64,000 bases of DNA, from NCBI GenBank assembly GCA_029243485.1, contig JAQWRY010000072.1, forward strand, positions 1 to 64,000, read 5' to 3'. Of this stretch, positions 1 through 8,888 are shown in pieces (position 1 is the stretch's first letter; every line of letters begins with the position of its first letter). A model generated the notes under the pieces. That model did no database searches. It was not told where the DNA came from and worked only from the letters and a program-made list of their open reading frames with translations. A program made the position numbers and the translations under genes. Source of the stretch: Candidatus Binatia bacterium. GTDB taxonomy: Bacteria; Desulfobacterota; Binatia; UBA12015.

Positions 1-381
1 GTCGGTGGGGACGCCGCGCTGCACGCTGTGTCGCATCGCGCCGTAGAATTCGGCGTGATCCGCCACGACGAGAAAGTCCAGCGGGGTGCCGATCTGGACG
101 CGGGCGCGATTCCCGGGGTGAATGACCGGAGCGCCCTTTGCGTACATGTACGCCGTGGTGGGATCGGCGGACTTGTTCTGATTCAGGAATGCATCGAACG
201 AGTTGCTGGTATGGAGGTGGGTGTCTCCCCAAAGCAGTTGGTCGGGAGCAGCCAGCGCGGGGGAGGCCAGCATGGCGGCGGCCGCCGCCAGGACCAAGCA
301 GAATCGCCCGGTCGTGCGGGCCGGTCGTCCTCTCCGCGCGGTGGCCGGGGCGTCGAGTCGTCCAAGGGCTTCAGAGGTCAC
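1..381 (-). CDS. DUF3604 family exported protein, N-terminal part (cut by window edge)
   Basis: Read on the minus strand from GTG at 381 the frame is open to base 1. It gives a basic stretch, a hydrophobic run and an Ala-x-Ala cleavage site, followed by LLWGDTHLHTSNSFDAF and a later VVADHAEFYGA. The WGDTHLHT and ADHAE blocks are hallmarks of the DUF3604 family, whose PHP-like motifs suggest metal-dependent hydrolysis, although no reaction is established. The product is probably secreted to the periplasm. The start is uncertain: GTG 381 leaves only 23 bp to the divergent gene at 405, and an ATG at 275 lies inside the hydrophobic run, so a start between them is possible. The C-terminal bulk lies outside the window. 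Confidence 0.8.
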   Translation of the reverse strand, partial: MTSEALGRLDAPATARRGRPARTTGRFCLVLAAAAAMLASPALAAPDQLLWGDTHLHTSNSFDAFLNQNKSADPTTAYMYAKGAPVIHPGNRARVQIGTPLDFLVVADHAEFYGAMRHSVQRGVPTD

Positions 382-404
382 GCCTGGCGTATATAAGGGA
401 TGGC

Positions 405-1778
405 GTGAGTAAGAAAACGCGTCTGCCGGTCGTGCTGCAGCGCCGGCACTCGGACGAGTTCGAGCCGGCGCCGTACACCTCCCGGGATCGCGAGGGCCTG
501 TCCCGGGTCCTCGGGCGGGGACCGCGCGACGCGCAGCGACTCGGGCTCTCGCTCGGCTCGTACTGGGCTGGTCGACGCGGAACCGCCGCGGGGCTGAGAG
601 CGATCGATGCCGGCTTCGATGAGAAATTCTTCGTCGTTCCCGAGGCTGCCGCGCTCGAACTCGAAGCGGCGAAGGAGACGTTCGACGGCGACGAGGTCGT
701 GATCGACGTCCAGACCCACTTCATCGCCGACCGGCCGGAGACCCGAGCCACGGCGGGGCACATCCATCAGATGTACACGGACCTCGCGCCGCGCTGGTGG
801 AAGCACCTCGGGGATGCGCGCCAGTACGACTTCGCCGAGTACCTCCGGTGCGTCTTCCTCGAGAGCGAGACCGCGGCGGCAATCCTGACGTCGGGGCCGG
901 GGACCGGGCCGGAGCGAATGCTCTTCAACGAAGAGATGGCGAGCACGCGAGAGCTGCTCGACGATCTCGCAGGCGAGGGTCGGCTCCTCAATCACTCGAT
1001 CATCCACGCCAATCACCAAAGCGAGATCGAGGCGATGGAGGACGAACTCGAGCGTCACCGCCCGGTGGGCTGGAAGTGCTACACGATCGGCTCGCGGAGC
1101 GACGAGGTGCGCGGCTGGTGGCTCGACGACGAGCGAACCGGGGTGCCGTTCGTGGAGAAGGCAGTGGAGCTCGGCGTGCCGCTCATCTGCGCCCACAAGG
1201 GCATCAGTGCGCTCGTCGATAACGGCTCGCCCCGCGATGTCGGCCCGATCGCGAAAGCGTTTCCCCACGTCGACTTTCTGATCTATCACTCCGGCTGGGA
1301 AATCCCGACGAGCGACGCGGCGGAAGAGGGGCCCTACACCGACGGGACGGCGGACCGGGGTGTGAACCGGCTTCTCCACACGCTGCGAACGTCGGGTGTC
1401 GGCGCCGGGAAGAACGTCTACGCCGAGCTCGGGTCGACGTGGTTCGGACTGATCCGGCGCCCCGACGAGGCGGCGCACGTCTTGGGCAAGCTTCTGCTCG
1501 AAGTCGGCGAGGACAACGTTCTTTGGGGCACCGACTCGATCTGGTACGGACCGAGCCAAGTGGCGATCGATGCGTTCCGAGCGTTTCAGATTCCGGTTTC
1601 CTACCAACAGGAGTTCGGCTACCCAGAGCTGACCGCGGAGCGGAAGGCGAAGATCTTCGGCGTGAATGCAGCGCGCGTCTACGGGATCGATCTCGAGCGA
1701 GCCCGCCGCCGCGCCGCGTCCGACGATCTGGCCTGGGTCAAACAGGCCCTGAAGGAGCGTGGCGTCTCAGATGAGTGA
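405..1778 (+). CDS. Amidohydrolase-2 family metal-dependent hydrolase/decarboxylase
   Basis: The protein is about 457 aa and reads as a TIM-barrel amidohydrolase of the PF04909 type, a family of decarboxylases and hydrolases that use a metal bound by His and Asp. Visible blocks are VIDVQTHF (about residues 99-106, the first metal motif with Gln in place of the usual Asp), ICAHKG and YHSGWE (central His residues) and WGTDSIWYG near the C-terminus (the metal/acid Asp). I chose GTG 405 because AAGGGA lies just upstream; the frame is open further upstream but overlaps the divergent DUF3604 gene with implausible protein. The gene overlaps the next start by 8 bp, so the three genes 405-3824 look translationally coupled. 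The roughly 90-residue extension before the first motif is longer than in many relatives. Substrate unknown. Confidence 0.85.
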   Translation: MSKKTRLPVVLQRRHSDEFEPAPYTSRDREGLSRVLGRGPRDAQRLGLSLGSYWAGRRGTAAGLRAIDAGFDEKFFVVPEAAALELEAAKETFDGDEVVIDVQTHFIADRPETRATAGHIHQMYTDLAPRWWKHLGDARQYDFAEYLRCVFLESETAAAILTSGPGTGPERMLFNEEMASTRELLDDLAGEGRLLNHSIIHANHQSEIEAMEDELERHRPVGWKCYTIGSRSDEVRGWWLDDERTGVPFVEKAVELGVPLICAHKGISALVDNGSPRDVGPIAKAFPHVDFLIYHSGWEIPTSDAAEEGPYTDGTADRGVNRLLHTLRTSGVGAGKNVYAELGSTWFGLIRRPDEAAHVLGKLLLEVGEDNVLWGTDSIWYGPSQVAIDAFRAFQIPVSYQQEFGYPELTAERKAKIFGVNAARVYGIDLERARRRAASDDLAWVKQALKERGVSDE

Positions 1779-2898
1779 GAAAAATTTCCCCGGGAAGTCC
1801 GTCGGCGAGCCCGACCGACACCGCGCCTCTCTCGAAGGCTGGATGCAGCGCAACAAGCCCGACGTCACCGATCTCCGTATCCCCGAGATGGAGATGCCGG
1901 CGTCGACCGGGTTCTCGAACGAGACCGTCGTCTTTGAGGCGACCTGGAAAGAAGGCGGCGCAGCCGTCTCGCAGCGCTTCGTCGCACGGATCGAACAAGC
2001 AGACGGTGGGCTCTTTCCCGATCAGACGGCCGAGTGCGGAACCTCCGTGGACGTGCAGCAGCGGATCATGAAAGCCGTCGCCGCCTGCGACGTCGTTCCG
2101 GTCCCAAACGTCATCGCCTACGACGGCGACCCGGCAGTTCTGGGTCGGCCTTTCTTCGTGATGGACTTCATCGAGGGGGAGATCCCGGGCGACATCCCCG
2201 CCTACACCGAGTCGGGCTTTCTCGTCGACGAGGCTACACCCGCGCAGCGCGAGCAGCTGGTGTGGGACGGCGTGGAGACGTTGTTGGCGCTCCAGAAGAT
2301 GGACTGGCGTGAAGCGGGTCTGGACTGGCTGGACACCTCCGGCACCGGCGCCCCGACTCTCGCGTCCCAACTCGGCATCTACCAATCGTACGTCGAGCGG
2401 GAGCTCGCGGGGCGAGAGCACCGGGTTCTCCGAGCCTGTCTCGAGTGGCTCGAGAGCAACGCGCCGTCGCTCGATTCGGTTCCCGTAGGCGTGAGTTGGG
2501 GAGATTCCCGCCTCGCGAACATGATCTGGCGCGATTATCGCTGCGTTGCCGTGCTCGATTGGGAGGCCGTTTCGCTCCTCCCGGCGGAGGCGGACCTGGG
2601 TTGGTGGGTGATGTTCGACCGCATGGCGTTCGACGACAAGGGGATCGCCAGACTGGAGGGCTATCCCGCGCGTGAGGCCATGCACGCCCACTGGGAGAAG
2701 GCGACGGGCCGTGCAGTCGTCGGCGGGATTGATTACTGGGAGATCTTCGGCGCGATGCGTTTCGACGCCATCATGATTCGTCTCGGAGACCGCTTGGTCG
2801 ACCGGGGCTATGTCCCGAAGGAAGCCAACATGGCCATCGAGAGCGGAACGACGGCTGCGCTGGAGCGGCTTCTCGAGCGGCAAGGAGTTTCGTTTTGA
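1771..2898 (+). CDS. Phosphotransferase (APH) family protein, FadE-associated type
   Basis: This is a 375-aa kinase-fold protein. The C-terminal catalytic pair is visible as WGDSRLANMIW (about 243-253, the catalytic loop, with Trp in place of the usual His before GD) and VLDWEAVSL (about 260-268, the metal-binding Asp). This APH-like family is widespread next to acyl-CoA dehydrogenases and CoA ligases, where it is thought to phosphorylate small hydroxylated metabolites; it is not implied to give antibiotic resistance. I chose ATG 1771, which overlaps the stop of the amidohydrolase; GTG 1759 is an alternative. The downstream alpha/beta hydrolase starts inside its stop codon, indicating coupled translation of three genes. 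Confidence 0.85.
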   Translation: MSEKNFPGKSVGEPDRHRASLEGWMQRNKPDVTDLRIPEMEMPASTGFSNETVVFEATWKEGGAAVSQRFVARIEQADGGLFPDQTAECGTSVDVQQRIMKAVAACDVVPVPNVIAYDGDPAVLGRPFFVMDFIEGEIPGDIPAYTESGFLVDEATPAQREQLVWDGVETLLALQKMDWREAGLDWLDTSGTGAPTLASQLGIYQSYVERELAGREHRVLRACLEWLESNAPSLDSVPVGVSWGDSRLANMIWRDYRCVAVLDWEAVSLLPAEADLGWWVMFDRMAFDDKGIARLEGYPAREAMHAHWEKATGRAVVGGIDYWEIFGAMRFDAIMIRLGDRLVDRGYVPKEANMAIESGTTAALERLLERQGVSF

Positions 2899-3824
2899 CG
2901 CAATCCGTTCTTCATTCGGTGGTAGAGGGCGACATTCCGCCCGGCGGCGAGGTTTTCACCCTGCGCGCGCCCGGTGGCGTCGACATTCGCGTCGCGCGGT
3001 GGACGGCTCCGGAGAATCGCGCGTCGTGCGGCACCGTACTGCTCTTTCACGGCTATACCGAGTTCATCGAAAAGTACTACGAGGTCATCGGCATCCTGCG
3101 AGCGCGCGGCTATTCGGTCGTCACCTTCGACTGGCGCGGCCAAGGACTGTCGACCCGCCTCCTCTCGAATCGTTGCAAGGGCCACGTCGAGGACTACGCC
3201 GACTTCCTCTCCGACGCGCTCCTCGTTCACCAGCAGTGCGTCGTGGATCTGCCGCGCCCACACGTGCTTCTCGCCCACTCCATGGGCGGCCATCTAGCCC
3301 TACGATTCCTGCAGGACTATCCGGGCCGGTTCGACAAGGCGGTGCTGTCGGCACCGATGATGGGATGGGATCAATTCCCTCTCGGCGTGGCGCGCGCCAT
3401 CGCTGCGACGAACGTCGCTCTCGGGATGGGTACGTCGTATACCTGGGTGCGCGGCGATCCCGATCCGAACAATCAGGTCAACGACATCACGAGCGACCAG
3501 GCGCGTTTCAAACGCGGGATGGCGTTTTGGGACAAGGTGCCGGACCTGAAGCTGGGCGGGCCGACCTGGCGCTGGCTTCAGCAGGCGACGTCGAGCATCG
3601 CTCGCATTCTCGATCGCGACCGCTTGATCCGCGTGAAGACGCCGGTGCTCGTCGCGAGCGCCGGGCGCGACAAGATCATCTCGTCGGACCGGCACCTGAA
3701 TCTGCCGTTTCTCAATACGACGTTTACGGTGATGCCGATTGCGAAGGCGATGCACGAGATCCTGCAGGAAACGGACGAGATCCAGGCCCAGTTTTGGAAA
3801 GGCTTCGATCAGTTCGTGGCCTGA
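2895..3824 (+). CDS. Alpha/beta hydrolase (monoacylglycerol lipase/lysophospholipase-like)
   Basis: This 309-aa serine hydrolase has the family order oxyanion block LLFHGYTEFIEKY (about 50-62), the nucleophile elbow AHSMGGH (about 125-131), an Asp in SAGRDKIIS (about 254-262) and His in AKAMHEIL (near 286). The arrangement matches PldB/monoglyceride-lipase-type esterases, which cleave carboxylic esters of lipids. No signal peptide is visible, so a cytoplasmic location is likely. Translation starts at TTG 2895, overlapping the stop of the upstream APH-like gene, so the protein is probably made in proportion to it. The next gene is convergent. Confidence 0.88.
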   Translation: MTQSVLHSVVEGDIPPGGEVFTLRAPGGVDIRVARWTAPENRASCGTVLLFHGYTEFIEKYYEVIGILRARGYSVVTFDWRGQGLSTRLLSNRCKGHVEDYADFLSDALLVHQQCVVDLPRPHVLLAHSMGGHLALRFLQDYPGRFDKAVLSAPMMGWDQFPLGVARAIAATNVALGMGTSYTWVRGDPDPNNQVNDITSDQARFKRGMAFWDKVPDLKLGGPTWRWLQQATSSIARILDRDRLIRVKTPVLVASAGRDKIISSDRHLNLPFLNTTFTVMPIAKAMHEILQETDEIQAQFWKGFDQFVA

Positions 3825-3851
3825 CCCTCCGCGGCCGCAATCGGGATTCGA

Positions 3852-5150
3852 TCAAGAGAAGAGCGTCGCGCGACGGAGTTCGTCTCTGAACTCCGGGTGC
3901 GCGATCGAGGTCAGTGCGTCCGCTCGTTCCTGCACTGTTCGACCGAAGAGCTCGGCCGCGCCGAACTCGGTGATGATCGCGTCGACCTGATGGCGGGGGG
4001 TGGTCACGAGCATCTCGGTACCGAGGGCGGCATCGATCCGGGAGATCCGCTTGCCGTCGCGCACCGAGCTCGACGGCAGACACACGAGGGATCGGTTTTG
4101 TAGGGACTGGCCGGTTCCCTCGACGAAGTCTTCATGGCCGCCGATGCCCGAAAACTGCCCGCCGGCCAGAGTGTCCGCGGCGACCTGACCTGCGAGATCG
4201 ACTGCGAGTGCGCCGTTGATCGAGATCATCTTCCGGTTGCGCCCGATCAGCCCGGGATCGTTCACGCGTTCGACCGGCAGGAAGCGAACGTCTTCGTTTC
4301 CGTCGAGCCAGTCGTAGAGCTCTCGGGTTCCGGCGGCGAAGGTGCACACCGACACCCCGTCGTAGAGGCCCTTCTGGTTCGTGACCTTGCCCGCGCGGTG
4401 GAGCTTCATCAGTCCGCTCGTGAACATCTCGGAGTGGATGCCGTAGTCGCCGCCGTTGCCGTCCGCGAGACGCCCGACCACGAGGCTCGGAACGCCGCCG
4501 ATTCCGGTCTGTAGCGTGCACCCATCGGAGACGAAGCGCGCCACGTGCTTTGCGATTGCTGCGTCGACTTCGGTTGGCGCCGGATCCTGTAGAGTGAACG
4601 GCTCGCTTTCGCTTTCGATGAGGATGTCGACGTCTTCCATGCGAAGGCAGTGAGGCGAGTCGGGTTCGATGCCGACCGTTCGCGGGAACCGGGGACTCGC
4701 CTCGACGATGAGCAGCCGATCCGGGTCTCGACCGCACCGTTCGAGCTCGGTGACCGTGGCTCCCGCGTGGAGGGAAAGGCTGAGGCGGCCCTTCTCGTCG
4801 GGCCTCGAGGCGGCCGTCGCCATCACGCGCGGATGAAGCCGCTCGAGGATCACGCCGAAGCGTCGAAAGTCTCCTGGGACGAACTGCACGTCGTGTCCCG
4901 CGCCCCGCAGGAATCTCTCGGCCGGGCCGTAGAAGCCCGTGAGGAGACGCACGCCGGGGCGCATGAAAAGCTCGAATAAGTCGGTGAGCAGTGCGGTCGA
5001 TACCGTGAGGTCCTCGAACCGGTCTTCGGCTCCGAGCGCCTTCAGGAAGTCCGATGGCTGCCCCGGTCCGAGGGGAACCGCGAGGGTATCCTTGGCTCGA
5101 ACCAGACCGGCTGCTTCTTGTGCGCTTACGAAGCGGGGGGAGTCGCCCAT
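3852..5150 (-). CDS. Acetyl-CoA hydrolase/transferase family (class I CoA transferase)
   Basis: The 432-aa product has the fold of 4-hydroxybutyrate/acetate CoA transferases. TGIGGVPSLV (the glycine-rich CoA loop) and YGIHSEMFTSG (the catalytic Glu that forms the glutamyl-CoA intermediate) are both present, as is the C-terminal ISRIDAALG region. It probably moves CoA between acyl-CoA and a free acid in the cytoplasm; the acids cannot be told from sequence. It is divergent from cysH at 5250 with about 100 bp between, and convergent with the alpha/beta hydrolase operon. Length matches the family. Confidence 0.87.
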   Translation of the reverse strand: MGDSPRFVSAQEAAGLVRAKDTLAVPLGPGQPSDFLKALGAEDRFEDLTVSTALLTDLFELFMRPGVRLLTGFYGPAERFLRGAGHDVQFVPGDFRRFGVILERLHPRVMATAASRPDEKGRLSLSLHAGATVTELERCGRDPDRLLIVEASPRFPRTVGIEPDSPHCLRMEDVDILIESESEPFTLQDPAPTEVDAAIAKHVARFVSDGCTLQTGIGGVPSLVVGRLADGNGGDYGIHSEMFTSGLMKLHRAGKVTNQKGLYDGVSVCTFAAGTRELYDWLDGNEDVRFLPVERVNDPGLIGRNRKMISINGALAVDLAGQVAADTLAGGQFSGIGGHEDFVEGTGQSLQNRSLVCLPSSSVRDGKRISRIDAALGTEMLVTTPRHQVDAIITEFGAAELFGRTVQERADALTSIAHPEFRDELRRATLFS

Positions 5151-5249
5151 GCGGAATGGATACCGGGTTTCCTACCGCAATCAATCGGGGAGCCCTCGCG
5201 GTCCCGCGCCGCCTTGCGTTGGCGCGTCCGGGGGCGGAGAACCGCAGAG

Positions 5250-5978
5250 ATGAGCGATTCGCCGGAAGCCTCCGAGACGTCCACCGCTCCCGCTCTTTCG
5301 CTCCCCTCGAAAGAGCTGGATGCGATGTCGGCGGAAGATGTTCTTTCCTGGGCCGCGCAGGAGTTCGGGGAGCAGTTGTGCGTTACGTGCTCCTGGCAGA
5401 AGCAGTCGTCCGTGCTGATTCACATGCTCTCGGAATTGGGGCTCGAGCCCGCGGTCGTCGAGCTCGATACACATCTGTTCTTTCGTGAGAGTTACGACAC
5501 GCGCGACCGCTTGGTCGAGAGGTACGGGCTGACGCTCACGGGACCGCAGATCCCATCGATCGCCGAGCAACACAAAGCGGAAGGTCCGAATCTCTGGGAA
5601 ACGGATCCCGATCGGTGCTGTCACATTCGCAAGGTCGAGCCGCTCATCGAAGCTCTGCACCCGTTCGGCGCCTGGGTGTCGGGGATCCGGCGCGATCAGT
5701 CTCCGAGCCGCGCGACGATCGGCAAGACCCAGTGGTCGGAGCGCTACGGCGTTTGGAAGCTGCACCCTCTGGCCGACTGGGATGAGAAGCGTGTTTGGAC
5801 GTACATCACGGCGAATCAGATCCCGTACAATCCCTTGCACGACGTGGGCTACCGCTCCATCGGTTGTATCCCCTGCACGCGACCCATCCGGACAAACGAG
5901 GAAGAGCGCGCGGGGCGGTGGGCCGGTTCGGACAAGCTCGAGTGCGGTCTGCACCTCGAGACGATCGACAAGGAGTAG
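5250..5978 (+). CDS. cysH: Assimilatory adenylyl-sulfate (APS) reductase
   Basis: The enzyme reduces activated sulfate to sulfite for cysteine synthesis. The 242-aa protein has the PAPS/APS reductase fold with VTCSWQKQSSVL near the N-terminus, and the iron-sulfur cysteines RCCHIRK (about 122-128) and IGCIPCTRP (about 203-211), plus the C-terminal redox Cys in ECGLH (ECGIH in most relatives). The CC...CxxC set marks the 4Fe-4S, APS-preferring type found in many bacteria. I chose ATG 5250; the frame is open 132 bp upstream, but that part carries no family sequence and would enter the divergent promoter region. No cysD/N or sulfite reductase gene is adjacent. Confidence 0.93.
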   Translation: MSDSPEASETSTAPALSLPSKELDAMSAEDVLSWAAQEFGEQLCVTCSWQKQSSVLIHMLSELGLEPAVVELDTHLFFRESYDTRDRLVERYGLTLTGPQIPSIAEQHKAEGPNLWETDPDRCCHIRKVEPLIEALHPFGAWVSGIRRDQSPSRATIGKTQWSERYGVWKLHPLADWDEKRVWTYITANQIPYNPLHDVGYRSIGCIPCTRPIRTNEEERAGRWAGSDKLECGLHLETIDKE

Positions 5979-5988
5979 CTCGCAAGCG

Positions 5989-8340
5989 TTAGCGCGCGCG
6001 CCGCTTTTTGGCCTTCTTGGGGGTCGACCGCTCGATCCACGAGGTCGCCTCGGCCAGGTCGGCGAGCCATGGGGCAGACGTGGAGTCCGATGGTGCGCGC
6101 CAATCCCCGCGCGGCGAGAGGGAGCCGCCCGATCCGACCTTCGGTCCGTTCGGCGAAGCCGAACGCTTGAACTGGCTGGTGCGGAAGAAGCGATCGAGGA
6201 ACGATCTCTGCCACGAGAGAATCTCCTCCATGGGATACTTGCCGTCGGCCGCTGAGACCGGCGTGTCGCTCGACCACGCGTGGGCGAAGAGCAACGCGAC
6301 CTTGGACGGCGCGTAGCCGCGTCGGCTCATGTAGTAGAGGTCGAAGTCGTGCAGTTCGTACGGGCCGATGGTCTTCTCCGTACTCTGGATCTCCCCGTCG
6401 GTCGCATGGGCGGGGATGAGCTCGGGACTGATCTCGGTTGCGAGAATGCGCCCCAGAACTGCGGCGCCGGCCTTCCCAGTCTCGGGTAGATCGGCGACCC
6501 ACTCGATGAGGTAGTGGATGAGCGTCTTGGGGACCGAGACGTTCACGTTGTAGTGAGACATCTGATCGCCGACGCCGTAGGTGCACCAGCCTAGAGCGAG
6601 CTCGCTCAGGTCTCCGGTGCCGACGACCAGGGCGCCGTGGTGATTGGCCAGCCGAAAGAGGTGGCTCGTTCGTTCGCCCGCTTGCACGTTCTCGTACGTG
6701 ATGTCGTAGCGTTCCTTGCCCAGAGCGTGCGGGTGCCCGATGTCGCTCAGCATCTGTTCGCTCGACGGTCGGATGTCGATTTCGCTTGCGGTCACGCCGA
6801 ACGCCTTCATCAGGTCGTGAGCGTTGCTCCGCGTTTCCTTCGATGTTGCGAATCCGGGCATCGTGTAGGCGAGCACGTTCGTTCGGGGGAGTTCGAGATG
6901 GTCCATCGCGCGGGCGGAGACGAGCAGTGCCTGCGTCGAGTCGAGGCCCCCGGAGATGCCGATGACCAGCTTGGTGATCCCGGTCGCACGTAGCCTCTTC
7001 ACGAGGCTCGTTACCTGGATGTTGTACGCCTCGTAGCAGCGCTCGGCTCGCCGCATGGGGTCGCTGGGGACGAAGGGGAGACGTTCGAACGTCCGTCGTA
7101 GGTGCGTGGCTTCGGTCGGCGGCGTGAAGCGGAAGGGGATGGTTCTCATCGTGTGCGCACGGTGATCGGCGGCGCAGTCGGCGAAGCTCGTCATGCGAGC
7201 ACGCTCCTGGACGAGGCGGTCGAGGTCGATGTCGGCGAACACGAGTTGCGCTTCGTCGACGAATCGCTCGGATTCGACCAGGCGTTCTCCATCCTCGTAG
7301 GCGAGGGCGTGTCCGTCCCATGCGAGGTCGGTCGTCGACTCGCCGGTGCCGGCGGCGGCGTAGAGATAGGCGGAGAGTGTCTTGGCGGATTGCCCGGCGG
7401 CGAGTTGTTGGCGGTAGCTGGACTTTCCGATTGTCACGTTGGAGGCAGAGAGGTTCGTGAGCACCGTCGCACCGTGGAACGCGGCATATGTCGACGGTGG
7501 AATTGCGACCCACACGTCCTCGCAGATCTCCGCGTGCACGGCGAAGTCGGGCTGACGTTCGTCGCGGAAGATGAGATCGCTACCGAACGGTACGTACTGT
7601 TGACCGAGGCACGGGACGGTCGTCGCGAGAGCGTCGCGGCCGCTGGTGAACTGACGTTTCTCATAGAACTCGCGGTAGTTCGGCACGTAGGTTTTCGGAG
7701 TGATGCCGAGGATCCGGCCGCCCGTTGCGAACACGGCGCAATTGTACAGGCGGCCCTGGAACCGGAGTGGGGCGCCGACGATCGCAAGCGCGGTGTTCTC
7801 TTCGGTTGCCGCGACGACTTCGGCGAGGCCTTCGAGGACGGCGCGCAGAAGAGCATCTTGCTGATGCAGGTCGTCGAGCGAGTAGCCCGACAGTGCGAGT
7901 TCGGGGAAGAGGACTAGTGCGGCGCCTTCGCGGACGGCGGCGCGATACGTGGCTGCAATCTCAGCCGCGTTCGCGGCCGGGTCCGCGAGGTGCACCCGCG
8001 GGACGCTAATCGCGGCCCGGACGAATCCGTGTGCGTACAGGTCGAAGAAAGACCGCTCGGCGTTGCTCTTCGGCCGAACGTCCAGCTGTTGATTCCAGTC
8101 GTGCCCGAGTTCGTCGAGCCGATCCGGGATCAGGTGGTTCCAGCGTTCCCGGCCGCGCCGCTCGACCCGAACGAGGCCGGCTTCGACGAGAGTCGCGAGG
8201 TGCTTCATGACGCCGTATCGCGTGATCTCGGAGCCGTCGGCGAGCTCGCCGGTTGTGCGGGGGCCGCTCCGTAGGGCCTCGAGGATGCCCCGTCGGTGGG
8301 GGTCGGCGAGAGCGCGCCAGAGCCGGTCGGAGGTCTTCAT
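5989..8340 (-). CDS. nadE: ArsR-type HTH domain fused to glutamine-dependent NAD+ synthetase
   Basis: The 783-aa open frame joins two proteins. Residues 1 to about 90 are an ArsR-family winged helix ([39 protein letters not shown]). From about residue 97 the sequence is a complete NadE: nitrilase domain with catalytic Glu (FPELALSG), Lys (TPKTYVPN) and Cys (AEICEDVW), then the synthetase P-loop GISGGLDST and [12 protein letters not shown]. NadE makes NAD+ from deamido-NAD+ with glutamine. Ordinary NadE begins at the FFDLYAHGF segment; no ATG, GTG or TTG lies near it here (only a CTG), so translation through the HTH seems needed. A lysine/arginine-rich low-complexity tail follows the catalytic part. 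An inverted repeat covers the ATG. A DNA-binding NAD+ synthetase is unusual; a recent joining deletion is an alternative. Confidence 0.85.
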   Translation of the reverse strand: MKTSDRLWRALADPHRRGILEALRSGPRTTGELADGSEITRYGVMKHLATLVEAGLVRVERRGRERWNHLIPDRLDELGHDWNQQLDVRPKSNAERSFFDLYAHGFVRAAISVPRVHLADPAANAAEIAATYRAAVREGAALVLFPELALSGYSLDDLHQQDALLRAVLEGLAEVVAATEENTALAIVGAPLRFQGRLYNCAVFATGGRILGITPKTYVPNYREFYEKRQFTSGRDALATTVPCLGQQYVPFGSDLIFRDERQPDFAVHAEICEDVWVAIPPSTYAAFHGATVLTNLSASNVTIGKSSYRQQLAAGQSAKTLSAYLYAAAGTGESTTDLAWDGHALAYEDGERLVESERFVDEAQLVFADIDLDRLVQERARMTSFADCAADHRAHTMRTIPFRFTPPTEATHLRRTFERLPFVPSDPMRRAERCYEAYNIQVTSLVKRLRATGITKLVIGISGGLDSTQALLVSARAMDHLELPRTNVLAYTMPGFATSKETRSNAHDLMKAFGVTASEIDIRPSSEQMLSDIGHPHALGKERYDITYENVQAGERTSHLFRLANHHGALVVGTGDLSELALGWCTYGVGDQMSHYNVNVSVPKTLIHYLIEWVADLPETGKAGAAVLGRILATEISPELIPAHATDGEIQSTEKTIGPYELHDFDLYYMSRRGYAPSKVALLFAHAWSSDTPVSAADGKYPMEEILSWQRSFLDRFFRTSQFKRSASPNGPKVGSGGSLSPRGDWRAPSDSTSAPWLADLAEATSWIERSTPKKAKKRRAR

Positions 8341-8365
8341 GTGACCATAGAGTCACATATGTAAC
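8339..8365. promoter_or_regulatory. Palindromic operator over the nadE-fusion start codon
   Basis: ATGTGAC (8339-8345) and GTCACAT (8352-8358) are perfect inverted 7-mers separated by 6 nt. A further half-site ATGTAAC (8359-8365) forms a second near-palindrome GTCACATATGTAAC with the right arm. The left arm includes two bases of the start codon at 8340. ArsR-family repressors bind dyads of this size near their own promoters, so autorepression by the HTH domain of the fusion is the natural reading; this is inference. Confidence 0.6.
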
Positions 8366-8403
8366 GCTGCGTCGAGTCGACGTGCCGGGGCGCGGTCCGT
8401 CGG

Positions 8404-8865
8404 CGTAGTTCGCCGCGAACTCTTCGGGATGGGGGGGGATGAGCAGAGGATTGGCCGCGCCTCGCTCGATCACCACGAACCCATCGGACCGCGACAGGTA
8501 CATCTCGAAAGAGGTGCTTGGCGTGCGGAGCCGGCCGAAGCCTCCTCAGAGACCGCCCGCACCGACGCGTATGCCCCAGCCGTGCTCACTTCGGAACTCT
8601 TTTCCGGTGAGGGCTCGGGCGCCGGTGATCTCGCTTGCGGGAACGGTTTTCTCCCTCCCGGGAAAGCAAATGCGGAGGCTCGTCGGCTCGACGTTGAAAG
8701 ACGTCGGGCGCCAGTAGCGCCAGATGGCCCCGTAGAGGATCGCGATCATCACCCCGGTTGGCGCAAGGCCAGTGCCGCCCCGTCGGGGGCCGCTACGCCG
8801 AGTCCGACGAAGAGCACCGGCAGCGCGAGGACGGCAATCGTAAGCCACCGAAGAAGCGGTGACAT
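8404..8865 (-). pseudogene. Broken small membrane-anchored PH-like domain protein
   Basis: From ATG 8865 the minus strand encodes a membrane helix (LLRWLTIAVLALPVLFVGLG) and then loses frame near 8755. The following frame gives VMIAILYGAIWRYWRPTSF, VPASEITGARALTGKEF and GWGIRVGAGGL. It is then stopped by TGA at 8546-8548 and continues in the same frame as GGFGRLRTP, EMYLSRSDGFVVIE and NPLLI. Together these make one bacterial PH-domain-like protein, with one frameshift (a missing base would restore LALAPTGVM) and one nonsense codon where Trp is expected. It lies 23 bp downstream of the carotenoid oxygenase on the same strand and was probably co-transcribed. Sequencing error is possible, but two independent lesions favour a pseudogene. 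Confidence 0.7.
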
Positions 8866-8888
8866 CGGCGCGATGGGGAAGCTTCGGC

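Noticed and set aside
378-1607. Long minus-strand open frame opposite the amidohydrolase
   Set aside because: Arg/Val/Asp-rich translation with no family motifs; it is the antisense shadow of a well-supported gene in GC-rich sequence.
7102-7917. Plus-strand 271-codon open frame inside the nadE fusion
   Set aside because: It lies wholly opposite conserved nitrilase and synthetase motifs and has no recognisable protein pattern.
8546-8548. TGA read as selenocysteine or Trp in the PH-like gene
   Set aside because: A second, independent frameshift exists in the same gene, no SECIS-like element is evident, and TGA is an ordinary stop elsewhere in the window.
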